A stretch of 64,000 nucleotides of DNA from Lates calcarifer. Its lineage: Eukaryota; Chordata; Actinopteri; Centropomidae. The notes under the pieces are model-generated. The model ran no database searches, was not told the origin of the DNA, and worked only from the letters and a program-made list of their open reading frames with translations. Within the stretch, counting starts at the first letter, position 1; every line of letters starts with the position of its first letter. A program made the translations under genes and the position numbers. Positions 22,011 to 32,121 of the stretch are shown in pieces. The stretch spans positions 122,568 through 186,567 of the forward strand of contig NC_066836.1 in assembly GCF_001640805.2 (NCBI RefSeq), in the 5' to 3' direction.

Positions 22011-22550
22011 TTTCATGAGATTTTCTGAGTTTATAATGGGTGTGTATTGCGCTGGCCAGAGTGGGTGATGTCACTGCCACCACTCAGACCTTCAGCCCTT
22101 CAACTTTTCCTCAAGTGTTTGTGCTTCACCTCTTCTCCTGCCCACACCTTTCACTTCTCACACACAATTTATACCTCAAATTCTAGATAATTTTGTGCTC
22201 TGTCACAGTGTGACCTAAGCCATAGGATTTACGGTTTTGAGGTAGCTGCCTCTGATCACCAAGAGGAGCCCTCAACTGCATCATTCATCTCCATTTTAGC
22301 TCTCCTCAGACAAAACCCAAACCAGGCCAGTTTTTAAACTGCCATACTGTGGTCATTTTTCACTTTAACTACACAAATGACACAGTCTCCTGTTGCTGGT
22401 AGGCACCTGATTTTATTGATAGGAGTTATGGTTTTTGAATTATTAGGAGGAGTTCAAGAGGTGCGCAGAGCAAAATCTGACTCTGTAGAGGCTGAGACCT
22501 TGATATTGCTATGGCAACCTGTGAGTGCAGTTGGACACAAACAGGTGATC
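22011..22550. other. Unidentified noncoding DNA
   Basis: No recognisable domain in the small frames. Balanced composition, no visible repeat structure. Confidence 0.35.
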
Positions 22551-22690
22551 ACTTCACAGAAAATGGAGAGGCGCTGCCTGGTGTCATATTACATTGTTTC
22601 TACAATGTAGCTGCAGCCATTAGGGGTGGAAACAGTGTCACAAAAGTGACCCTGTTGGAAGAGTTTGCAACAAAAGTATCCTGCAGGAAT
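22551..22690 (+). pseudogene. OB-fold-like protein fragment, copy a
   Basis: Translation around 22617-22680 reads GGNSVTKVTLLEEFATKVS. It matches the corresponding part of the longer remnant at 23.18 kb (DGNTVTKITLFEEFSSKI). Only this short conserved strand-turn-strand block is visible. It breaks off into repeat-like DNA (GGGTCAAATCCGGCCTGTCG at 22717, wording seen in hAT-type dispersed repeats). Confidence 0.35.
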
Positions 22691-23007
22691 GTTTACATCA
22701 GAAATTCAAGACTCGTGGGTCAAATCCGGCCTGTCGCTTCATTTTACATGGCCCGCGAGAACTTTCAAAGACTATGATTATTGCAAAATACGGTTGTTTA
22801 TGTGTTATTTTTATCAGCCGTTAGCCAGCATTCAGCGGCCGTTAATAGAAAGTCAAAAACCTCGAGAAACTTCTCGAGTTTAACCGAGGACAGTAGTATG
22901 CATATGCCACAGGAAAACTGTCACTTCCAGTCAACAGTCATTAGGAGGTCCGGCTAAGATCTCTGTATTAACGATTAATATTTCTGTGTTTTTATGTTTT
23001 TATTTTA

Positions 23008-23590
23008 GGATGTCTTTACAGAAAATTTTGTCAATAAGGCCAGAGGGCCCTTATGGCCGCCCCCACCCATCCACATTCACATCATTGACATGCAGGAGCA
23101 GGTTCTTGTGCTGTCATGGCATTTTGAAGATGGGGTGGACCCAAGGCCACGAGTGAGCAAAAAAAAACAGGTTGCCATCATCACTGATGGCAATACTGTA
23201 ACAAAAATAACTCTATTTGAAGAGTTCTCATCGAAGATTAAGGCTGGGCAGAGCTATGTGATGCGGGGATATTTCCACATTATTATTGGGAAGGACACAA
23301 TGTTCTTCCACTCTTCTGACAGAGGAGCAGAGAAGCTTGGCGAGGAAGCTTTTAGACCCTCCATCCACGCTGACCCCGCTGACTGAGGCAGAGAGCGCTA
23401 AGGGCCTCATCACACTTGAGGGAGAAATAGTTGAGGTCAGTTGTATCCTCAGATTTGGTCTTGTCTAAAATATATCCTACAATAAACACTAACATGTTGT
23501 CTATGTCGTTCAGTTATCCACCATCAAACGAACCAAGGTTGGGAGGGAGGGGGTACCTTTAAGAAAGGTCACACTGCAGGAGGTAAGCTA
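23008..23590 (+). pseudogene. OB-fold-like (possibly RPA-like) pseudogene with exon-intron traces
   Basis: An acceptor-like TTTTATTTTAG (22999-23009) precedes MSLQKILSIRPEGPYGRPHP. After a frameshift comes MQEQVLVLSWHFEDGVDPRP, then AIITDGNTVTKITLFEEFSS and GQSYVMRGYFHIIIGKDTMF. After another shift comes LTEEQRSLARKLLDPP and KGLITLEGEIVE. A donor (GAG|GTCAGT, ~23431) and acceptor (GTCGTTCAG, ~23513) bracket an intron. The next exon reads LSTIKRTKVGREGVPLRKVT. The G-x-x-Y and TKVTLFEEF pattern suggests an OB fold as in replication-protein-A-like proteins, some of which travel with Helitrons. This is inference; the host or element origin is unresolved. Two frameshifts and short length make it nonfunctional. 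Confidence 0.45.
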
Positions 23591-26578
23591 TCATTTTTAT
23601 TTATGACATTTATATTAACCGTAAATGACAAACCTTTTCTATTTCCTTTTTTAAAACTTAGCTGTCCACCTTCACAGTGACGTGCAATTTTTATAAATAT
23701 ATATTTTATCTATTCTGAACACAGTCCATGTTAGTCGTTATATGTAGCCGTTAGCCTGCACTCAGACGGCACCGCCATTACACTTTTATGTTGTCAAAAG
23801 TTCCGCCAGCTCTGTCTCTCGCTGTCATGTTTTATGCAGGACAGGCTGCAACTGACATTTGTCAGTCAGCTGTATACTTAGTAGTTCATCAGTGATTCAG
23901 TGCATGTCCTTTACTAACTATGTTGAACTAGACTTTGACGACACATAAATTCTCCATTATATGATGCTGATAATATTAAATAGAACTGACATAGTGCAAA
24001 AGAATGAGTGTGTGTGTGTTTGTTTTTACCTGTAGGTCTGGTAGTTTACCTCAGTAACAACACACACAGAAGACATTAACATATTTTTTCCTCTCCTAGA
24101 CGAAGAGAACTTCAATTTGAAATAGTGCTTTTGTTGGTAAGTGTAGAAATAGCAATATTTGACAACAATCCAGATAACTTGTCGCATCGAAATAACATGT
24201 CTGAAAATCTTGTCTTTCTCTCTTCCCTCTTCCTCTTGCATCTCCATTCCCTGTTTCTAACTGCAGTTTGAGATCTCTTCCAGAATTTTCTCAAATCTTG
24301 TTCTTGTTTTGTTAATATGTGGTATTGAGTGCAGATTGATGAGGGAAAAGAAATTTATTTCTAATTTTCTAATTATTTGTCTTTTCACTTCAGCATGAGG
24401 CTGAAAGTAAATGTGAAAAGCGTGAAAAAAATTGAAGGTGTCTGAATACTTTCCAAATGCACTATAAATGAAATGTATCATACTTGGAATAGGCTGATGG
24501 TACTTGTGCTTTAACTACAAGTAAGTTTTTTTTTATTTTTTCGAATGAAAAAGCTGTCTAATAGATGTTTTTATTTTGTCTTACAGGTGTATCCAGCTGT
24601 GCGCCAACCTCCACTCTCTACCCTCTACCCTCTACCCTTAACCCGACAGATCTATCACGGGTCCCCCACCACTTTCCTGTCCCATCTACCAAACTCACCA
24701 CTAATTTTTGGACCATCTATCTCTCCTATCTCCTATCTACTCATTTCTATCTCGTTATTGGTGCCCTCTATCTTCTGTCCCCCTTCTGTCCCCTCTATCT
24801 TGTGTTGGGAACATAGTTTTCTGGAATCAAAGATTTTTTTGGAACAAAGCTTTTCTGGATATTCAATGACTTGCTGGATTCAAAGGTTACTGGTACCTTT
24901 GTCAATCTGTTATTTGGACCTGTGAGAATCTCTGCTCACACCCCCCCTCTCTGTCTCTCTTCTGTCCTCAATTTGATATTTTCTACAAATTGGCAACAAC
25001 CTCATTTTCCACATATATAGGTAAAATACTATTTTTGGATAATTAATTGAGACTAAATTATTAAGGAATTATTTCATAAAAACTGCTCTTTAAAAAATCT
25101 GTCAGGCTGAAAAGACAACATCCATAACAGAGCAGTTATCTTGTTTTAATTGGTCGACACATATTGTACTTTGATCACTAAGATTGGACTTTGAAAAAAT
25201 CTCATTTCTAAATTATTAATTCCGAGATAACATTGTACTGTTATACATAAACAAGAATTATCAGTTGGTGTGAAAACCATATTTGTAACTGAAAAGAATC
25301 AGTTTATTGTACAGAGATCAACTTAAACATTTCTTGATCTCCAAATACATTAATATCAGAACACAATGCTTATTTTAAGTTATTTTATTCTTCACAGAAA
25401 TACAATATAATTGGACTTAACTGGACAACATTAATATAAGAGCACTGTATCTAGATCTCAGTCTGTTCCTGTTGATTCATTCTGGACTGCTGCTCTGAGG
25501 TTTGTACTCAGGTTTGTGTTGACTGCAAAAATTTGTACACTTTTTTTTTTTTTCAAATATTCAGTGTATACAAGTGTTTTGTTGTTGTTGTTTACCCTGT
25601 TGATACTTCAATAAACTGAAAGACATCTGTAAGGAACACCTGGATTTATTTGGAGTGGCTGCTGGTCCTGGTCTGCAGACTCAACATTCCTGACTGTGAC
25701 TGAATCAACACGAGGCTGATCCTGTTACCAGCAGCACTCGTCTCACACCACACTACCACACTGTGTTTCTGATTTTGAATATAAATCGTCCTTTATAAGA
25801 GAGGATTTAAAGAAGAGAATTCATTTTGAGTCAGAGCATTAAATTATTTTCTGCTGGTAAGTCTAAAAACAGTGGAGGATCAGTAAGAACTGTAACTGAC
25901 TGTGGTTGCCTATTGGAGCACTAGTGGCAAATATTTAAATTGTATATTCCCTGGTCTGAATTGAAATAAAGTATTGGAATTATATATATTATATTATTAA
26001 TCTTTAGTGTGTCAACCTAAAACCCAAGTGTTTAAATTGAATATATCATCCACAGATTGGAAAGAGCTTATTGATTTAAAAATAACATTTGTTACAGTAA
26101 TTTATATAATCTATATCTGCATTTTCTTTATAATTGGAAATTACTGGAATTGAAATCTACAAAGTCAACAGTCTTGAGAGTGTTAACATAACTTATACAT
26201 ATATTATAGGTTTATCTGTCTTACAGTCCATACTGTGAGTGTGATTTATAATTTAATCTCAACAGTCAATTTGAAACCAATTTGATCAAAAGTTATATTA
26301 TTGTCAAGATAAATATTCACATAAATACAGTTGGAATTTATTTTTTATAGTACTGTATGCATCTGAACAATTTCTATACAGAGAGGTGTCATCTTCTCTC
26401 TGGTCTGTATTTAGAGAGTGATTTGTTACTCAATCTGAACAGCCTCTAATACAGTGATCTACATCAAAGTTTCTACAGAAAACCTTGAAACAAAGTTCCT
26501 GATAGCACTGTATTAATGTCTGGTTTGTATAAATACATATACAAGAGTGATAACTGTGGTTTTGGAGAACAACAGCGA
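23591..26578. other. Long noncoding interval left of the Helentron
   Basis: No supported coding. 24.59-24.95 kb is pyrimidine-rich with small overlapping frames. 25.0-26.5 kb is AT-rich with a T run at 25539-25554 and an AATAAAC at 25610. Some of this may be the 5' terminal region of the Helentron, but I see no defined end. Confidence 0.4.
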
Positions 26579-27689
26579 TGCCAAGAAAGAGAAAAGTCTC
26601 AAGCTTCAAAGCTACGGTGGCAGCAGCAGAGGGAGTCTCAGTGTGCAGCACCATGTGAACAAGCAGAAGGTCCTGGTCCTCAGAACAAAGGCATGTGTAA
26701 GTTCTCCAAGGACAAACACTGTTGTCATTGATCTCTTTGTATGTACAAAGAGATCAATGTACTGATATGGAGATTGAACCACAACCATTCAGCCAGTTTT
26801 CCCTCCCAACACGTGATGCTTCTCACAGTGAATCAAACTTACCTGCTGTAGTGATAAGACCTATTACCAGTGATCTGTCTGACAATGTCTCAAATACGAT
26901 CTGCAGTAAACTGTCAAAATGTGGTAAAAACAAAAGGAGAAAATTTAAGAGAAGACTAATGATCTCAGATAAAGCACCACAAAAAAAGAGAACAAAAAAA
27001 GGAAAGAAAGGGAAAGGTATGCTTCAAATGAATCATATAGAGCAAAAAAAGAAGTCTTATTCAAGCAACAAATACTCTGATGAAGTATTCAGGCAAGAAA
27101 ATCATATTAATGCCGGCCCCACTTACGTCTGCACTGTCTGTCATAAAGCTTCATTTGCGAACCAGGTGAAACTCTGTAAAAGGTCAGATTATGTCAAAAA
27201 TGCAGAAGTAGCTGCTGAATGTCTGACAGGAAAATATGTTCATGTTTGTAATGACGGCTGCAGAAATGAACAGTGTAAAGTTCCTGATGAGAGAAAGGAT
27301 GAATGGATCTGTCACACCTGTCATAATCATCTTAAAAAAGGAGCCATGCCCTCTCTGCCTCTAGCCAACAACATGGAGCTGGTTGATATTCCAACTGAGC
27401 TGTGTGACCTCAACATTTTGGAGAGATATCTGATCGCCAAGTGTATTCCATTTGCTAAGATCATCCCACCTCCCAAAGGCAGACAGAGAGCAATACTGTG
27501 GTAATGTGGTATGTGTCCCATCTGAGGTGCAGGAAACAGTGTGTGTGTACTGTGTTACAGAAGTCATCAGCTGTTCCAGACTGTCACCTGGTCTAAACTG
27601 CTACAGGCCCTGAATAAACTGAAACACATTCACAGTATGAAGACATAAGTATGTATGTATGAGGCTGAGCTGTGTGACCCCACACTCCC

Positions 27690-27720
<31 letters not shown>

Positions 27721-28044
27721 ACAATGGATGATAATGATTATAATGAGGATGACCTGATGGAAATTGACAGGTTGGAGAATGATGCACTTCATGAGGCAGA
27801 GCATGAGCCTGATAATGAGTAGGATATTGACATGTTGTCCTGTGATGGTGAACAGCCAAAAGAGCAGAGTGATGATAGAGAGGAGATATTATCTTTTAGT
27901 GAAGGAATCTACTCTGTTGCCCCCGCTGAGAGAAACTGTCCAGTTGTTTTTTTCAAAACACCTAAACTGGAGGCCTTGGCTTTCCCTGTACAGTTCCCTA
28001 CAGGTGAAAACACACTGGATGAAAAGAGATTAATTAAAGTATAA
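26579..28044 (+). pseudogene. Helentron N-terminal region
   Basis: A plausible start is MPRKRKVSSFKATVAAAEG at 26579, interrupted by a stop at 26656. The main frame (26722-27504) is lysine-rich then has a zinc-finger-like array (YVCTVCHK, KLCKRSDYV, YVHVCNDGC, WICHTCHNHLKKG). Next is the strongly conserved LCDLNILERYLIAKCIPFAK and PPPKGRQRAI. Frames break at 27504 and resume with acidic sequence containing a GAT-repeat expansion (27689-27718) and [28 protein letters not shown]. The block order matches Helitron N-terminal domains. Codons at the junctions are lost through small indels. Confidence 0.8.
26726..26759. repeat. Perfect 34-bp palindrome in the Helentron N-terminus
   Basis: CATTGATCTCTTTGTA (26726-26741), two spacer bases, and its exact reverse complement TACAAAGAGATCAATG (26744-26759). 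It lies at a frame change near the start of the open frame, so a foldback duplication is a likely cause of the local disruption. Confidence 0.9.
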
Positions 28045-29850
28045 CCAAGCAGTTATTTCAAAGCCAGACTTTTCTGTGTTGATGATCGTTTTGCCAGAGA
28101 CACAAACTACCTGTTCTTTGCACAGTTTGTGACTGAAATACACTTGGCTACTTCCAGCATGTCAGTACAGCTAAGGAAAGGAAAGCCTCTGACCAGAGAT
28201 GGACGTAAAATAACCTCAGGAATGTTACAAGATAAACGTGAGGTGGAGAGACTGGTGCGTAATAAAGATGCCGTCAGATTCATGCAGCCACTGAGAGGAA
28301 CTCCATCCTATTGGGAGAAAACAACAAGAGATCTTTTTGCCATGATCAGACAGCTGGGAACTCCCACATTCTTCTGCACATTCTCAGGAGCTGAAATGCG
28401 TTGGCCTGAAGTGATCGAGGCGATAAAAAGACAGCAAGGAGAGGATGTTGATTTTGAAGGGCTTGACTGGTCAGCAAACTGTGACATACTGAGAAGTAAC
28501 CCTGTGACAGCCATGCTCATGTTTGATAAGCGTGTTGAGACGTTATTCAGAGATCTGCTCTTGTCTCCTGCACAGCCCCTCGACAAAGTTGTTGACTACT
28601 TTTTACAGATTTGAGTTTCAGCATAGAGGGAGTCCACACATTCACTGTCTCATATGGGTAGAAGGTGCACCTGTGTTTGAGGAGGATGATGACCAGACTG
28701 TGTGTGACTTTGTGTCCAGATACATCACAGCTGAGCTGCCTGACCCACACAGACAACCTGCACTGCATCAGAAAGTCAAAGAGGTTCAAATGCACAGTAA
28801 AAACCACTCAAAGACATGTTTCAGAAGTCTGGGCTCTGGTTGTAGATTTGGATTTCCCAAACCACCATGCAGAAAGACAATGATCATCAGACCTGATGAT
28901 GATGATGATGATGCACTGGACCTGCTAACAGCAAAGACTAAGCTCAGACCACTCAACCAGCTGCTGAATGAACCTGAAAGTGCCTCCCTGAGTTTGGAGC
29001 AGCTCCTGGCTCAATGTCAGTTAACAGTCGAGGAGTATCACCAGTGTCTGCAGAAGATAAACAAATCCTGTGCTGTGATACTGAAACGTGATCCAAAGGA
29101 CTGCTGGGTAAATGGATATAATCCCCATCTACCTGAGGCCTGGGATGCGAATATTGATGTCAGTTACATTCTCAATGCATATTCATGCATCATGTACCTC
29201 ACCAGCTACACAACAAGCAAGAGTCTAAAATGTCTGAGTACCTCAAAACAGTCATTCAGAACTCAAACAGGGACCATGTCAATGAATGTGATGAGATGAG
29301 AGAGGTCATGCAGGCTTATTCCAAAAAGAGAGAGATCAGTGCTCAGGAGTGTGTGACCCGTGCCTGTGGCCTTCACATGAAACAGTGTTCACGTGCTGTC
29401 GTGTTCATACCAACAGATGACAACCCACTGAAAATGAGTCGCCCCCTCTCGTACCTGGAGAGCACAACATCAGAGTGTTCAAATGTGTGGATGACATCTT
29501 TGACTGACTAATACAAATCCAGACCTGAAACACCAGAGTTTGAACAGATGTGTGTGGCTGACTCTGCATCCACATGCAGATTTGTCTATGGTCAGCAGAG
29601 AAAAGGTAAGAATGTTTTTCCCCTGCTAAATGAAATGGGATTTGTTCAGAGGCGAAAAAATGATAAGCCTGCCGTCATCAGATTTCACTGCTGCTCACAG
29701 AAAAAACTATACATTCCTTACCGCTCAGATCAGGAACTGAAAAGGCCTTTCTTACCCACGTACGAGTCCTTCTATAATAGCGGCTACGCGCAGTTGCCAG
29801 GGTCTGACCTTCCTGAGTTGTCAAACGAAACAAAGACAAATATGAGATGA
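28045..29850 (+). pseudogene. Helentron Rep domain (HUH, two-tyrosine)
   Basis: Frame from 28060: [57 protein letters not shown], then after a one-base shift [19 protein letters not shown] (28610-28664). PHIH is the HUH metal-binding box of the rolling-circle nuclease. The two-tyrosine box follows as [12 protein letters not shown] (29188-29223). A shift then leads to [38 protein letters not shown] and RPLSYLEST. After a stop at 29509 come ETPEFEQMCVADSAS, FPLLNEMGFVQRR and FLPTYESFYNSG. The catalytic residues are present, but the reading frame is broken at least three times. An Asp run (28897-28915) comes from a GAT microsatellite. Confidence 0.85.
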
Positions 29851-30900
29851 ACAGTAAAGAGGTTGAGGAAGCTGTTGAAGAGTATGAGGAGAACAGAGGA
29901 GTGATTGATGAATGGTGTAACCTGGCACCTGAATCTGAAGCAGACAGGTTGGAGTGTATCAATGAACTGGAGGCAGCAGTGCCAGATCATGACAATGTTC
30001 AAGAAAATGTCCCAGACTACAGTCGACAGGCTAATACTGTAACAGAGGCCAGAGCCATCAGAGAGCCCCCTGTCATTGATCCTGTGCTTTTACGTCACAT
30101 GTACCAGAATCTGAACCAGAAGCAGGCCTGTGTATTCTATGCAGTGAGAGACTGGTGCATAAAACACGTTTGTGTTTTGCAGAGCAGCTGTTCTTTTACA
30201 TCAACGGTGGTGCTGGCACAGGGAAGTCACATCTCATCAAATGCATCTACTCAGAGGCATCTAAGATACTGAGCAAACTGCCCAGACATACTGAAGAGGC
30301 TGACACATCAAGGCCCACTGTCCTGTTGACTTCTTTCACTGGAACCGCAGCCTTTAATATTTCTGGCACTACACTGCACTCTCTCCTCAAGCTACCGAGA
30401 AGTTTGAAACCTCCATTTGTAGGACTGGGTAATCAGCTGGATGAGGTCAGAGCAGAACTTCTAAATGCTGAAATCATCATCATTGATGAGGTGTCTATGG
30501 TGTCAAAGCCCCTCTTTGCCTACGTGGATGCAAGACTAAAACAGATCAAAGGCAGTCAGAAACCCTTTGGAGGAATGTCAGTAATTGCAGTTGGAGACTT
30601 TTATCAGCTCCCACCAGTGCGACAGTCTAAACCTCTGTGTGTGTACGACCCATCACAGATTGACCTGTGGTGGGAACACTCTCAGATGATCACTCTGACT
30701 GAGATTATGCGTCAGAAAGATGATGTTGATGATGATGATCTTTGCAGAGATGTTGAACAGGATCCGTGTGAAGGAAAAGTCTGATGAGCTATCTGACACA
30801 GACAGAGCTTCGCTGTCACAAGCTGTCACTGAACCACAACTTTGTCCAACTGATGTCCTGCACATTTTTGCTACTAATAGATAAGTAGATGCACACAACT
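29847..30900 (+). pseudogene. Helentron PIF1-like helicase domain
   Basis: The linker frame 29847-30170 (EEAVEEYEENRGVIDEWCNL, VLLRHMYQNLNQKQACVFYA) shifts into FFYINGGAGTGKSHLIKCIY (30193-30252), Walker A. Then TVLLTSFTGTAAFNISGTTL, the Walker B box EIIIIDEVSMVSKPLF (30472-30519) and GGMSVIAVGDFYQLPPVRQ follow, ending ITLTEIMRQ. An Asp expansion from GAT repeats (30718-30740) replaces the usual acidic turn. Sequence continues in a new frame (SQAVTEPQLCPTDVLHIFAT). The remaining superfamily 1B motifs are deleted, so the helicase is truncated at its C-terminus. Confidence 0.85.
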
Positions 30901-31140
30901 CTGCAACACTGGCTCAACTTCACTGTCACATCACTACAATTGATGCTGACAAACATCTGGAGCTGTTTCAGTCTAAAGGATACGCACAACTCATCACTGC
31001 TGCAACCACAGAGAAGAACACACTGCTGGACCTGATCTTCATCTCACAACCACAGAGATGTCTCCATTCTGGTGTGATGAAAACCTATCACAGCTATCAC
31101 AACCCTGTGTACTGTCTGTACTGTCAGCTGAGTCTGAAAG
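30901..31140 (+). pseudogene. Apurinic-endonuclease remnant at the Helentron C-terminus
   Basis: Following the helicase, frame 30955-31125 reads KGYAQLITAATTEKNTLLDL IFISQPQ then SGVMKTYHSYHNPVYC. This corresponds to the last motifs of LINE-type AP endonucleases (T.. TLLDLIFTS, SGV, SDHxPV; here SYHNPV, with the catalytic aspartate replaced by tyrosine). Fish Helentrons are known to carry such a domain after the helicase. Here an internal deletion fused the helicase middle directly to the endonuclease end. Confidence 0.7.
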
Positions 31141-31836
31141 GTAAAGAAAAATGCAAATGATTTGAATCTAAAATCCACATTTTCAGTGCAGAGATCTGAG
31201 AAAGTAGTTAATGAGAAGTTTGTGTGAATTGTGAGAAAAAGTAGAGCAAAACAGTGAATAGTGTATTTGATCAAATCTAGAAGAGTTTATAATTGTGTGT
31301 CTACTGATGAGTGATTAAGAGAGACAGCCACAGCAGTTTAATATAATCTAAATTTGGGGGTCCTCTATACAGCCGGACTACAGGCTGTTCCAGCCTCACT
31401 GAGGCTGTGAGGGAGGGAGGGAGGACCAGAGGACCCCTATAAAATAACAAACTGCAAAGTTTCTTTTTTTCTTGAGGAATAACACAATGTTTGACAAAGC
31501 GCTTATCATTTTTATCCCTCAACCATAACACTGTCTTTGTATGTTAACTGGTAAAATATTGTCACAATGATGTATTCTGTTCAGGTTCCTCCAGTGAGTA
31601 AGGTAAGGTAAATTCAGTGAGAGTCATGTTGTATATTTTAGGTAACATTGCTGTTGAACTTAGTTTATGTAACTGTCCATGTAAAGGAAACCTAATTTTA
31701 CTGTTTAACAACTTATTGGTTTCATGTGATAGGTAAACTGAAATTTGGTTTGGTAATCAGAACTGTTAATGTTATAGGTCATAGATTCTGTCAGGTAACT
31801 ATGTTTCAGTGAGTTATGCTTCCCATGTGTTTTAGC
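31141..31836. other. Noncoding interval after the Helentron coding part
   Basis: Apart from the hairpin at 31357-31437 there is no coding or tandem structure. Probably Helentron 3' sequence or flank; no terminus was located. Confidence 0.35.
31357..31437. repeat. Nested hairpin downstream of the Helentron
   Basis: Outer arms GGGGTCCTCT (31357-31366) and AGAGGACCCC (31428-31437). The inner hairpin CAGCCTCA-C-TGAGGCTG (31391-31407) is adjacent to a G-rich GGGAGGGAGGGAGG run. It could be the terminal stem-loop of a Helitron-related element, but no insertion junction is visible. Confidence 0.5.
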
Positions 31837-32121
31837 CTGTGTATTTATCAGGGTGGGTTTTGGGTCTGGGTTGGTAAATACACAGGTCAAAACTTTCAGT
31901 AGCTGTATAGAACTGCTGTAAACATGAGCAGTTGTACAACCTTACAACTGCTTGAAAACACAGCAGTTCTATACAGCTACTGAAACATGTACATACAGCA
32001 TTACAGTGTATATATACATGTACATGTTTCTGTGTACAATGCTGTACTGCTATAGCACAGCTGTCAACACTGGAAATACATCAGAAAGTGTGTGTTCTCA
32101 ATGTAACATACACTTTCTGAT
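31837..32121. repeat. Cluster of perfect hairpins, one with a G-quadruplex motif in its loop
   Basis: Stem a: 31837-31848 with 31875-31886 (12 bp); its loop is GGGTGGGTTTTGGGTCTGGG (31851-31870). Stem b: 31894-31919 with 31960-31985 (26 bp), containing an inner stem 31927-31936/31943-31952 (10 bp). Stem c: 31994-32002 with 32038-32046 (9 bp), with an alternative pairing 31985-31994/32018-32027. Stem d: 32080-32091 with 32110-32121 (12 bp). All listed stems are exact by inspection. Function unknown; not coding. Confidence 0.8.

Larger units (their letters stand above)
26579..31140 (+). mobile_element. Helentron-type Helitron, decayed near full-length coding region
   Basis: One continuous succession of Helitron protein blocks in correct order on the + strand: N-terminal cysteine-rich region, Helitron-like N domain, Rep with HUH and two-tyrosine motifs, PIF1-like helicase, then a fragment of apurinic-type endonuclease. 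The endonuclease tail is characteristic of the Helentron branch known from fish. Helitrons replicate by rolling-circle transposition. At least six frameshifts or stops occur (27504, about 28040, 29300, 29509, 29850, 30170, 30880). Terminal sequences were not identified, so the element is larger than the annotated coding part. Confidence 0.85.

Noticed and set aside
27593..27859. Histidine-rich reverse-strand frame
   Set aside because: Antisense shadow of the GAT repeat in the Helentron.
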